A DNA stretch of 35,241 bases from Zopfochytrium polystomum. Lineage: Eukaryota; Chytridiomycota; Chytridiomycetes; Chytridiales; Chytridiaceae. Shown piece by piece: positions 1 through 11,256 of this stretch; within the stretch, counting starts at the first letter, position 1, and every line of letters starts with the position of its first letter. The DNA lies in assembly GCA_025765615.1 (NCBI GenBank), contig JAIVFJ010000236.1:57501-92741 (forward strand), given 5' to 3'. The position numbers were made by a program, and so were the translations under genes. The notes under the pieces were generated by a model. It saw nothing but the letters and a program-made list of their open reading frames with translations. It did no database searches and was not told the origin of the DNA.

Positions 1-675
1 ACAATTGCTCACTTCGCCCAGAATGAACTCCGTGATTCTCGCCATACTAAACACTTTCTTCATCGCCATCACGCACCCATCCTCTGGGCTTCCCCCCCCC
101 CTCACCAAAACTCAGTCAACATCCATCCTCCTCCTAACCGTCGTCATCGCACTCGTGCCTGAACAACCACTAGCCTCGCGGCGCAAGCACCAAAGGTCCG
201 TGTAAACCGACGACTCAGTACCGCAGTGATGATAGCAATATGGGACGGATTGTTGAAAGAACTTGCGTCACAACGGACGCCTCCATGTCTTTGCGACGGG
301 AGGGAAAAGAAAAAAAGATATTCACGCTGCATGGAAAGCAGCGTTGAGACAGACAGGCAAGACAGCAGAAAAAAAAAAGAATTTCAAATGGAAACTAACC
401 AAACGCAAAAAAATTAAAACGATAAAAAATTTGTTTTGTTGGCCAAGACCAAGAAAAAGGGAGAAAAAAAAGGCAGAGACAAACGCAGCACAAGAGAGAG
501 AAAGAGACAAGGCGAGCAGCGCCGCGCGACGCCCCCTCCCCTCTCTCCTCTCAAATTCCGAAAGCAGGCAGGACAGGCGAGCGACAGACCCTTCCATCCA
601 TCCGCTTGAAAGGCAAAAGAAACGAGGAAAAAAAAGCAAAAAAAAAAGAAAAGGAAACAAACAGAGAAGAGAGAG
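1..675. other. Left edge and purine-rich 5' flank of the membrane-protein gene
   Basis: No gene can be supported here. Positions 300-675 are strongly purine-rich on the + strand, with many A runs and GAGA/GAAA tracts, and probably form the 5' UTR and promoter of the next gene. At 22 there is an ATG that opens a short hydrophobic reading (MNSVILAILNTFFIAI) resembling a signal peptide. GTGTAA/GTAAAC near 200 could serve as a donor, so this might be a 5' exon supplying the signal peptide the next gene lacks. That link is speculative. Confidence 0.35.
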
Positions 676-2216
676 ATGGCGTCGTCCGGCCAGTCATCGC
701 CCTCGACAGGCCCGACATCGTCGCCGCCGCAGACCACCACCACTACGTCCTCGCCGCCGCCTCAAAGCTCAACAACATCATCGCCCCCACCACCAACCAC
801 CACATCCACCTCATCTTCATCGTCGTCCTCCTCCTCTTCCTCGTCCTCGTCCTCATCGTCATCGTCGTCTTCGTCGTCCTCGCCATCGCTGACAACGATA
901 ACAACCACATCAACCTCCAATCCGGTGACCTCCGGCACCACGTCCACCTCGTCGGCCCCAAGCTCCTCCGGTACCTCCCTTCCACAGGATCCCGGCAGCT
1001 CCGGCGTGAACCTCGGCGCCGTCCTCGGCGGCGTTGTCGCCGGCATCGCCGTTCTCGTCGGCATCGGCTTCTTTTTGTGCTGGTACCTCAAAAGCGGGGG
1101 GAGAAGAAGGACGTCGAGATTCCCGCGGAGCTGCTCTCTCGGAAGACAAACAACTCGCGGACGGCGCTGAACGGATCGCCGACCCCCGGCCGCAGCAACA
1201 GTTCCGCCGGCGGGACCGCCGCGGGCCGCAACGGCTCCTTCAGCACGGGCACCGACCTCGCCCCGTCGTCGTCCATGGGGTCTACGGCGACGGCGGGCCG
1301 CCCAGCCAAGCCGCTTCCGTCGCCGGTCCCCATCACCTCGGCGGCCTCGCAGGCGCCGTCGCATCCGTCGCCGCAGCTCCAGCCGATCGACCCGACGTGG
1401 GGCGGCGCCGCCGGGCCGGCCGCCACGGCGCTGTACGATCCGACCGCGGCAGCGGCGGCGCACGCAGCGGCTGCGGCGGCGTACCAGTACGACGTGTACC
1501 ACCAGCAGATGGCTGCGGCGGCGGACGCGCAGCAGCAGCAGGCGCAGTACGCGGCGCAGTGGCAAGAGTACTTTGCGCAGAACCCGGCGGCGTACGCCGA
1601 GTACCAGGCGCAGTGGGCGGCGGCGGCGGCGCAGGACCCGGCGGCGATGGCGGCGTACCAGCAGCAGATGTATGCGCAGTACGGCGGTTACGACCCGGCG
1701 CAGTACCAGCAGCAGCAGCAGCAGGTGCAGGATGCGGCTGGAGCAGCAGCAGCCGCCGCAGGGGGTGCCGCAGCGGCGGCGACGGCATCGTCGCCGACGT
1801 ACCCGCGCGGGCCGCCTCCCGGCGCCGCCGCGTTCTCGACGATGCGGAGCGACACGGACTTTGGCGACACGGTGCCGCGCGGGGCGGGCGGCGGGTCTGG
1901 GGCGGACCTGCCGCGGCACCCGTCGCTGTACTCAACGATGGACGGTGACTCGACGATGCCACGGACCGAGTCGGGGACGCTGGATTCGTCGGTGCGCGGC
2001 GGCGGCATCCGGGAGGCGCACGAGCGGCGGCACCCGTCGGTGTACTCGACGGCGGGCGGGGTGCTGGAAGACTACTATGGGGACGACGGCGACGACAACG
2101 ACCAGGAGGGCGCCGCGGATCTCAAGGCCAACACGGAGGGCAACCGGAAGATCGAGGTGGACGAGCGGGCGGAGAAGCGCAAGGGCAAGGTTGCGGTGTA
2201 CAAGAACAGCAACTGA
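676..2216 (+). CDS. Ser/Thr-rich single-pass membrane protein with Gln/Ala/Tyr-rich cytoplasmic tail (one frame change)
   Basis: The ATG at 676 opens about 110 residues of Ser, Thr and Pro, including a run of more than 20 Ser. One hydrophobic segment follows (about residues 112-138, starting VLGGVVAGIAVLVGIGFF), then basic residues, so the N-terminus is probably outside and likely O-glycosylated. The reading frame then breaks in 1090-1101, where A4 and G6 runs lie. One extra base there joins it to a long second frame ending at TGA 2214-2216, giving about 513 residues. The tail is rich in Ala, Gln and Tyr (repeats like QEYF, AEYQ, AAYQQQ) and carries two copies of RHPS[LV]YST-like sequence. 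This architecture resembles fungal wall-stress sensors (Wsc/Mid2 type), but no cysteine-rich WSC domain and no signal peptide are visible. Family assignment is therefore open; the gene itself is well supported by composition and continuity. Confidence 0.6.
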
Positions 2217-3300
2217 GAGAAAGGGGGTGGGGAGGTTTTAACGATTTCCTCTATAGACTTTTTCTTTTTACCGGGGCAAGAAGCGCATCGAAAGAGGACT
2301 GTCCCCTTTCCTCCTACTCCTTCCCTTTTCTCTTTCTCGTTTTCCTTTAATTCCCCGTCCGTTTCCGTTTGAAGTTTTATCGATTCTCTTTTGGGAGTTT
2401 GCGATTCTTCGTTCTCTTTAGGGTTAGTATTTGGGGATGGTCTTTTCGCGTTATCACTCTTTTCATTGATCCGTCGGTCCCGCTCAGTGTGCCCTCTCTT
2501 TCTCACACTCCATCGGCACCCTTCCTCCTTTCTCCTCTTCTTTTTGTTCTTCGTGTTCCGCCGCCTACCTCTATCGCGTGGTTCTTTTACCCCTTTTCTT
2601 TTTTTCCCTCCCTTGTTTCGCCGTTTTCAACTCCTTGTTTGTTTGTTATTTTTTTTTTTTTTTTACTTTCTTTCGATGTGGGTCTTGCGTCTCCTGCCAC
2701 CCCCTTCCATTTATTCCTCGGCTTTCGCCTGTTGTTCCTGGTGTGCCCTTCTGGTACAGAGGGAGGTCTCCGTTTTCCCGCCCTCCTCTGGGACGCCCAC
2801 CCACAAGCAAGACCCACAAGGAGGAAGGGGAGGTTTTAGTGGAGAGATGTGCTGTTGGAGCCCGTCCTGTTTCCCTCCTTATCCTTTTTTCAGTTGCCTT
2901 CCATTCCCCCTCACCTCCCCCACCAAAAAAAAAAAAAAAAAAAAATATAGACTTAAACCCCTCTCAATATCGTCCTTTCGATTCTTGCCCCTGTCCATCA
3001 ACCCAAACGCACCCGACGCCGCGCGACGCCGTGCGTAATTTTTCTTTTTTTCTTTTCTTCTTCTTTTTTTTTATATTTCTTTTTTTCTTGTTTGTTGCTG
3101 TTTTGTTATTTGCAAACGGCAGCCGCCGGCGCAGGAAGCCAGCACACAGAAATTTTTCTTTTTTCAGACCAGTTGTTTTTGTGGGATTGAACAGAGCGGC
3201 GCCACCAAACAGCAAACCCCAACCTTCACACCGCCACCGCCAACACCAACCCCCCTCTCCCCCCGCACCAACCCCTCCCCTTACCAGCCCGGCAGCAGCA
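2217..3300. other. Pyrimidine-rich intergenic region (3' UTR, then R-SNARE promoter/leader)
   Basis: No gene is seen. The + strand switches to almost pure C/T for long stretches (2250-2760 and 3038-3110), with a T16 run at 2649-2664 and an A21 run at 2925-2945. The last 300 bases are C/T- and CA-rich and probably contain the transcription start and leader of the synaptobrevin gene. Long apparent reading frames here are products of the skewed composition. Confidence 0.6.
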
Positions 3301-4253
3301 ATGTCGTCGTCACAAAAGGTGCAGCAGGTGCAGGCGCAGGTCGACGATGTCGTCGGCATCATGCAGCGTAAACAAGCCGATTCTCTTTCTTTGTTTTCGT
3401 TTGTTTTTGTGTCGGATCCCTTCCTTCATCGGCGGGCGGGTGTGGCGGTTGCGCTTTTGCCCCGGGGCTCAGGAGGCGAGGCGAGGCGATTACGGCCCGG
3501 AAGGGGGGTGTGGGCGGGGGGCGGAAGCAGGCCCGTTGGTATTGGATGGGGGTGGGAGATGGAAGTCGTGGGTGGGTGAGGGGTGGTTTGGGTGGCTTGG
3601 CGGATGGGTTAAGTCGGGGGGTGGTGGATACCAACACCTCAGTAGGCACCGTCTGCCGCCCCTATGCCTCTCACCGCCTCCTGACCATCGCTCACTCCAA
3701 CCGACTTCCCACCCTCCACGCTGCATCCCCTTCACCCCCCCCCCCACCTGTGTTTGAAAACCGCCGTCATTGAAACTCAACAACTGAGCTGATCTGACCT
3801 CCCCGTCTAACTACTCCCCCCCCAACCGCATCCCCTCACTTGAATGCAGACAACATCCGCGGTGTCATGCAGCGCGGCGAGAACCTGGAGACCCTGAACG
3901 AACGCACAGGTAAAAAAAAACCGCGATTTTCACTGGCCTTTTTTTTTCTCGTTTGCATTCAAATCGTTCTGAACAACAGCCTTTCACTTTCTTTTTTTGT
4001 TTTTCTAAACTTTCCTACGCCTACCCCCCCTTTCTCAGAAACCCTCCAAAACTCGTCCTCGCAGTTCCACAGCACCGCAAAGCAAGTCCGCAAGGCCATG
4101 TTCTGGAAGGACATCAAGACGCGGATCCTCCTCATCGCTGTGATTGTGATTGTCGTCGGGATCCTGATCGGGTTGATCGTGTGGTGGACGGGCGTCGGCA
4201 GCAAGAAGAACGGGCAGGCGGATATCCTCGTGCCGAAGCCGTCGCAATCATGA
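3301..4253 (+). CDS. Synaptobrevin/VAMP-type R-SNARE, three exons
   Basis: Exons 3301-3367, 3850-3909 and 4039-4253 join cleanly (both introns phase 1) into 113 residues. Residues about 7-66 form the SNARE helix: QVDDVVGIMQ, the zero-layer arginine at about residue 31 (VMQRGENLETL), then SSQFHSTAKQVRKAMFWKDIK, close to yeast Snc1 and animal VAMP. A tail anchor follows at about residues 72-92. The protein should sit on secretory or endosomal vesicles with its helix in the cytosol and pair with Q-SNAREs to drive fusion at the plasma membrane. Intron 1 is about 480 bp with a CTAAC branch site and TGCAG acceptor; intron 2 is 129 bp. The roughly 20-residue hydrophilic tail after the membrane anchor is longer than in most synaptobrevins. 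The start is the only ATG in frame with the helix. I see no frame errors. Confidence 0.93.
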
Positions 4254-4795
4254 AAAAAAAAGAAGGGGATGGTTGTTGGGTTTTGGGATAGGGGGACGGA
4301 GGTTTGGGTCAGGTATTAGTGGTTTTTTTTTGTTTCTTGTTTTGGTTTTATTGCGTGTTCGCCCCCTCCCCGCCTTGATTCCTTTCACTCCATCGACCCT
4401 CACCTCACACGGGCTTCTCCTCTCTGTCCTGTTTCACTTTCGCATCGCTCTTGACCTTTTTGCACACCGTCCCCGCAACACCATTGTTCGGATTTTTCGA
4501 ACGCATTTTCGGAGTTAGAAAGTTTGATATGGTAGAGTTTGGATAGGGGGGGCGCGGGTACTTTCAACGTTTGGTGAGGAAGAGGGGGGCGAGGTCGCCC
4601 ATGAGGAGTTTGGCGTGTCCTGTATTTGAGTGTTCGCGTTCTTTTTTTTTTTTTTGTTTTTTTTTTCCCCCTTGTCCTTCTGTCTGTTCTTACGCAGCCT
4701 TTTATAAAGCATAGCAGCAATTTCTGAAAAGCAAAAGCAGTCCTATTCTTAACCCGGAGGGGGGCGACAAAAAAGAGAACAAAACTGGAGAAACA

Positions 4796-4801
4796 AATAA
4801 A
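4796..4801 (+). terminator. AATAAA polyadenylation signal, possibly of the R-SNARE gene
   Basis: A canonical AATAAA lies about 545 bases after the synaptobrevin stop, in a T- and G-rich stretch with no other gene before it. This would make a long 3' UTR, so an earlier cryptic site is possible. Confidence 0.35.
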
Positions 4802-7351
4802 GTTTTGAAAATGAAACATCACACCCTGTCCGCCGCGGGGGGAGGTGCGCATAGGATTACTGGGCGAAAAGAGGGGGGGGTTAACATTTTGAGGGTGTGG
4901 ATTTGGGGCTTGGTGAAAGCCTGAGATGAGCGGAGCATTCCTTCAAAAAAAGGTTGAAAGGCGCCGGGGGATGTGCTCCGGCCAGGGAATCAACATCCGT
5001 TGGCAAGCGCCTCGCTCGCACGGAGAAGGAAAGGGCGTGGGGACAAAAATGAGAAAGAAAAAAAAAATGGTTATCGGTAGTGATATTCTCCCCTTCGCTG
5101 CTGTCGGGCGCGATAGCGGCACGACTGGGCGCACTTCCAAACGCGACACGTTTTCCAGACCGGAAAAGAAAAGTCTGCAATCGCGCGTCCTCATTCAACC
5201 CGGTCCTTCAGCGTAAGCCCTGACTGGAGAGAAAAAAAAAAGAAAATGCGTTCGTCGGGTACTCCGATCACAAAGCCTACTCTGTGGGACCGGCCTGGCG
5301 TCGCTTCAAGAGAGCGTGGGGCTGTCTGATGGCATGGAAGACGTGGGGGAAGGGGGGAGGGTTGGGCGTTGCTTTGTAGAGATCAAAGCGAACGAGCAAG
5401 ATCTCAGGTTCTCGCTTACCTTATGTGCAACGTTCAAAAAAGAAAGCCGAGACTTCGATAAGTTTTACCGTTGGCTGACACGAGGCCGCGGCGACTGGGG
5501 CGACGGGGCGGGGGTGGTGGCGGTTGAAGAAGAGGTCTGGTGAGGGGAGGTCTGGAGAGGGGAGGTACGTGAACTAGTGGCAAGCGACAACGGCATCGCC
5601 GAGCCAGTATGAAGCGTCCGTTGAGGGGGGGGAGGGAGCGGGAACTAGCGGCAATAAAAGAAACCACAGACAGCCCTGCCGCTGGCCGAGCCAACGTGAG
5701 CCACGCAGTGTGCACCAGCCGTCAGCGATACAAAAGACGAATGCAGCCCAGCCCTCACGGGGAAAAGGAATAGGGGTTAAGAACCGCGGGGTCCTGGGCT
5801 CGCAGACGCGACCGTCCATCTGCTCGGGCCCGGCCCTGTGATACAAATCCGAGTTTTGCGGGCAACATCGGCTCCCCCGAGTGCATCCGAGCGCTATCCA
5901 AGTTTCCACCAGAATGCCGCCGATGAGGTAGAGCCGGTCGCTGGCTCGTTCGGATTTGCTGTAAGCCCGTTGATCTGCGTCCAAGGCAAGGAAGGAAGGA
6001 AAGGCGGACCCGGGGGGGCTGACCACGCCTCGACACCAAGGCTGGGGCCGCCGCTTGCTGCTCGCCAGCGCAGGACGAGATGGGAAGTGAGGGGAAATCG
6101 GGAGATTGTCTTACGGCCAACTCCAGATGTGGTTTGTGGGTGCGTTTGAGAAAGTGAAGACAAAGATCTGACTTTCACCGCCTTTGTGGTAACAAACGGA
6201 AAGCTCCAACGAGTGGCCTTTATTGGAGCTCAAATGGGGACGTCACGGTGTAGAGGTGGAGGGGGGGTTTGTTGGCAAGGGAAGGAAGCCGTCGTCCAGT
6301 GAGAGAGAGTGGTGAACAGCGCAGAGGAAGAGACGGAGGGCAGGCGGAAATCAGTCGGGTGCACGTGATGGGCGGCGCAGGTGGACGGCCCGTGCCGCCA
6401 CTCATCGGACACCTGAGAGACCGTTAGCAGCACGAGCACGAACGGAGACCACTGCTAGCACGCGTCAAAGCTGGCTCAGGAACGGCGGGCGTTAGGTTCG
6501 CAGGCCCGACTGCTCTTGTGCACCATCGGTGATGCCTGAAAGTCGCGTTCGGCGGGTCAGGACAACACTCCGCGTGAAACAACGCTTTGCAGCGCAGGCT
6601 TTTGAGAGGATGCCGTCCTTGGATGAAAGTCCTCTTTGGCTGTTCGGGTAGAAGTCGTGGGGGCCGTTGATCTACCTGCTGCTCTGGTGAATCGAGCGAG
6701 AGGGATTTGAGGGACGGGTCTCCGTTTGCAAGGAGGTCTTGGCTACCGTGTGCGCTTTACTTGCGAATCGGTAAGGGGAGAGAGGGAGGTGGGCGAGAGA
6801 GAAGCAAGGAGATACGCCAAGGGAGAGATCAGATCTTACCACCACGCTCCCTTCGTGCTCGCGACCTTGCACTGAGCAAAAAAAGAAAAGACAAGATCTT
6901 AAGTTGTCGACTTCTGCATCGCCGTTTCTCTGAAAAGAAGCTGAGGTGGAGACCGTTGCCTTTTGGCCGAGCCCAAACGGCTGCCTCACCGCAGGAAGGA
7001 GAAGCGGAGGTGTGTCAAAGGAAGGGAGCCGACGGGTACTGAGCCGGTGGATAGCCGGGGAAGGCAAGACTTTTGCGGTGGCGGACCCACGTGACAGGCG
7101 GTGCGGACTCAAGCGTGCCAGCGACGCCGTTCAGCGCATACCTGAAAAGGATTGAAAGCAACACGAACACAAGCGCAGCAGCTGCTTCACTCAGTTCTCA
7201 CCCTTGGCTCACGGGTCGCCGGGAGGGATGGTGTGGAAGGGGGGTTGACCGTACCAGGAGTCCGGTGACTGTGCGAGTGTGCTCGAGCAGGGCGGGAGGT
7301 CGAAACCCTTGCCCCTGAATGACGGTTGGAAAAAGAATGAGAATGAATGAC

Positions 7352-7416
7352 CGCTCACTCACCCCCTCACTCTCTCACTCTCACTCGCTCTGTCTCTCTC
7401 ACTCGCTCACTCACAT
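7352..7416. repeat. CTCACT/CTCTCACT microsatellite
   Basis: An imperfect array of CTCA and CTCT units covering about 65 bases. It looks like ordinary simple-sequence DNA in a non-coding stretch. Confidence 0.7.
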
Positions 7417-9430
7417 CCAAACCACAAATTTGGCGATTTCAGCCAACCTACACCCTCCCTCGGTACGCGTTCGTCAGGGAACGCAAGCACTGAAATCTCT
7501 CGGCGTCCTCGCGGGGCGCCAACGAAGAGCTCTTGAGCCACGTAAAGCGTCGTCGCTGCCCGAAGACTCGATCGACTTGTGCCCGCCTTCAACATCTGTT
7601 CTCGCGACCCCGTCTAGAACACCGACCTCGGCTTGAGAGCACGGTGAGCAGATGAACGGGTTCGCCCAGTGCCAATAAGAGGTGCTGCGGATTGTTCGTG
7701 CTCCATTCTGACCCTTTCCCGAATGCAGGGGCCTCGGGTTTCGCTCTCTGGTGATCTCATCCTCCGCGGCACCAACTTGCCTCGAGGAGCGGGGAGCAGG
7801 CGGTCATACGCAGCCTTGCCAGCGATTGAGGCAAAACGCTGTAGTCAGATCCGATCGAGAGCAGGATGCGTTCAGTTATAGTCAACACAACCCTCTAGCC
7901 GTTGCGGACGATCTTGCTTGCCGACAGATGATGGCAGCCACGTGCACCAGTAGCTCAGACAACCTTCAAGGGTAGTACGCCACTTGGCTAAGGCAGAGGT
8001 AGACCTCGTCATCGCGGAAGCTTACTCCCAAAGAGGGCCTGGCAACGCGATAAATCCCCGACTTTTCATCCAACGGGAGCCCGAGTTTGGTCCGCTTCTC
8101 AGATATTGCGGAACGAAATGTGAGTACATTCGAGCGCTACAACCACAATGTTAAGAGGAACCATTTAGCCTGTTGCAAGCGCACCACTAACCGAGGTCCT
8201 GGTCGTCTCGGCGAGCCTCACATTCGGGGAAAAACGTTCTGTTCGGTCAGCGTGGGACGCAGAGGACAGCCTTTCTTGCAGTGAGTGTTCCTTTCCGAGG
8301 CGACGTAGCTCTAACACTTACCTCCCAGAGGCGTTCGCGCCATGAGTGCCAGGATCACTTACCATCCGATGCCGACAACGGTGTCGTGAACGATAAAAAA
8401 AAAAAAAAAAGGGGAGCCGTAATGCGAATGAGCAGTTGGTCCTGAAAAGGATGCAATTCCATGGCGAGTGGGCGAATGAAGTGTGAGTAGTCCGGATCAC
8501 CAAGGAAATCTAACTCAGCACCTTGAAGGTTCCGTCCAGATCATACCGTCTTTTGCTGGGCTACGCCGAAACGAAGGTGTACAGATGAAGGTTTTCGTGG
8601 GAGAAACCGAGCAGCAGCGACGAACACGACAAGGGGGACTTTATATCACGTGGCCGGTCTCTGTGCCACCGCAGCTGTTGATGCTGACGTTCGAGGCCGC
8701 TCTCACTACAAGATCCATGAATCGTGAGCTTGCAGCCGCCGCAGTCATCCGTCCTCGGCGTCCTCGGCTGTTGCGGCTAGACAAGGTCGGATGGCGAGAT
8801 CCGGGCTGGCGGCGCACGATAGACATGCAACGAGGGACCCAACACCAACCCAGGCCCCCGTCTTCCAGGAGAAGCCGTCTCCACCCCAACGAAGCCGCTG
8901 TGTGAAGCGTGGCGTATCGGGCGGAAAAGAGGAAAAAGAGCCAGACGGGAGGCGGACGTGTTTGTCGGTGCTTGGGGGGGGTGTTCATGTCGAGGCGAAT
9001 TTCCTTGGATTCGTTCTTTTTGTGCTCGCTTTCACGGGGATGTCGCAATCTTGTTGATAATTTTGTTCGATGCTGCGTTTTGGTTGCAGAAGCCCGACCC
9101 GACCCGGTTCACGCGCGCACGCGGAGGGGGGGCAAACTGCTTGTTTGGGTGCGGCGGTGGAGCGACCGGACCCAACGCAGCAAGTGTGGGAAAAATGAGC
9201 GTCGAAGGCGCCGATTTTCTTCCTCGTCTTTCGCAGACCGTCGCGCCGCAAGCTGGAGAGGGAAGGCGGCGTCCCAGACACTGTTCCGACGGTCCCGTTC
9301 ATCCCCGTGCCCTCATCGTACAACGGCTTGCTTGAAGATCGGAAAGTGGATCTGCAGGGTCGGATTCGCGGGTGACGGACCTTGCCGTTGCTTGTTGTCA
9401 GATCTTGCTGAACGGTAAGGAAAACCCAAT

Positions 9431-9702
9431 CTAAGACGCGATGCCAATCGAATCATCGTTACATTCAGTGTGGACTGTTGAAGCGCAACATTGAACTGAC
9501 GACCCGCGCTTGCCGGCTTCGGCACCTTCGATAGGAAAACTCTTGCCGTCCAGCGCATAAGTCGTTGGTTGAATCGTATCGCTGCGTACTACTATGTTTT
9601 TCTTGGCGCTGGTTGATCCAAAGTAAACCCATCCGGCTTCTGGATCAAGTCCCAAGCAGGTCGCCGCAAGTGATATTTGCGCCGCAAAACAAGGGCTTTG
9701 AC
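9431..9702 (-). pseudogene. Possible coding fragment of unknown family
   Basis: About 90 residues are open with balanced, protein-like composition, including LGLDPEAGWVYFGSTSAKKN, IVVRSDTIQPTTYALDGKSF and two nearby cysteines (SPCFAAQ, ATCLG). An in-frame stop lies just upstream at about 9760, and I found no start codon or convincing splice partners. It could be one exon of a secreted protein, a decayed gene, or chance. I do not recognise the family. Confidence 0.22.
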
Positions 9703-11256
9703 TTCTAGTTTCGACGAGCACCGCGGTCCTCAATGGCGAACGATTACGCGAACGGATGACTCAGATTGGCGCACTTTTGTTGCAATAATCGGTCTCGCCT
9801 TATCTGTCTGGCGACGGAATGGAATCGAAAAAGTCTATATTGGCGGAGACCTTGAGCTCGTACTTGCTCGTCAACGCCTGCTTGGAACGGAGAAGGAAGA
9901 TTTAAAGGTAGGCTCGCTATTTTTCAAGATGCCATTCTGAGCAGTGTTTTTTTCTTTCCATCAAAGGCGTCAAATTACGAAAGATTAGCCAAGAACGGAT
10001 AATGAACCTCCAAGCTCGGGTAAGTCTCAATTTTTCGGATTCCTCGCAATTATTTACAGAGGAGGCCGCGGTGTATTCGTGAAGTCGGGGTCTGGGTTGC
10101 AGAAGGGCAGAATTCTGGATTGGACCTTCGCGGTTTGGCGTTCAGACCGATTATTTCGACCGTATCATGCAGAAAAGTAGCGGTTTTATTTCCTCGGGCG
10201 CGACCGTGTAAGGCAAAGGGGGAATTAAGTCTCCCGTCGAAGCCTGCTTCGGTCCACACTATCGGCCGGTAATAGTCTTTACTGATTGACTGGGTGATGA
10301 AGTAGATTGGCTTTCAAGTTGAATCAATTTGCTCTCACGCGTCAATGTGCCGACCGTGCCGCTCAGAGTATTCCCTCACCATCAAGAATGACACTGCAAG
10401 ACGGACTCGTTTCCGCTGGGCGTCGATTCGAAACCACTCGACGAGAAGGGCCAGGTCGGCTTTCGTCGCCAGCCAAATGATCAGCCTGCTGAGCTTTGGA
10501 TAGTTGCACAGGAGCAGCACTTTGGCCGCTACACTGCTGAACGATTCCGATCCCACACTCTAACCGTCAGATCGAAGCGCCGCAGGTGTGCCGGTGGATT
10601 CTCCCGCCTCTCGCAACCGAGATCGTCGCTGGTCCGTGATTGGGCTGGGGTCGGGGTCGAGCGCTCGTCAATTACTGCTCGTGTCGAACGAAAGTAGAAC
10701 CGCAGAAGGCTATGTCAGTGATGGCATCCACCCACCGCGGAAGGCAGAGTCCGCGTCTCCCCCGTTGAGCCGCGGCTTCGTGCGAAGGGGAGGGTCTCAG
10801 CAAGGCTCGCGCGGGCCGGCTCAATCAATAGCTCTCTCTGCTCACGCCAGTCCAGCCCCTTTGGATCGACGTCGCGAAGAAGGATCGGCGCGCCGCCCCG
10901 CCTTGTCTTGCCTCGCTTGTGGCGCCGCGCTCACCCAACCGTCCGTCCGATTCACTCGCCTATGAACAGGGGGAATGAGGCGATTGGGCACAATTTTCTG
11001 GCACGTGGATGTCGCCACTGGTTTCGCAAATCTGTGGAAATCGTTTCTTGTTCATCGTTATCGTTTTGCAATTTTGCATCTTTTTTTTTGTTTCCCCTTC
11101 CCCCCCTCCCCTGCTCTCGCTTTTCGTAGAGAGTCTGCGGCTTCGCGGCTTCGCGTTTGCAACAAGCGCTTGTTTTCAGAGTGCCACAACTTTTCTGTGA
11201 GGGCCGGCCGTGCCTCTTCTTCGTCCTCGCCTCCACCCACCACCGACCCACGAGGA

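Larger units (their letters stand above)
4802..11256. other. Long gene-poor region before the first bZIP gene
   Basis: About 6.4 kb with no gene I can support. Short reading frames occur on both strands but show no recognisable domains, and stops are frequent. It contains a CTCACT microsatellite (7352-7416), an A16-17 run near 8395, G/A-rich stretches at 5320-5640, and a protein-like fragment on the - strand at 9431-9702. The last 300 bases before 11257 are C/T-rich and probably hold the promoter of the bZIP gene. No tRNA or rRNA was recognised by eye. Confidence 0.5.

Noticed and set aside
606..900. Strongly hydrophobic reading in the frame beside the Ser-rich ectodomain, resembling membrane helices
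   Set aside because: It is the shifted reading of a TCN/AGC serine and ACN threonine codon run; the Ser/Thr frame from ATG 676 leads straight into the real membrane anchor.
762..1919. Long Arg-rich open frame on the minus strand (385 codons)
   Set aside because: It is the complement of GC-rich Ala/Gln/Gly coding sequence; its composition is extreme and it has no domain.
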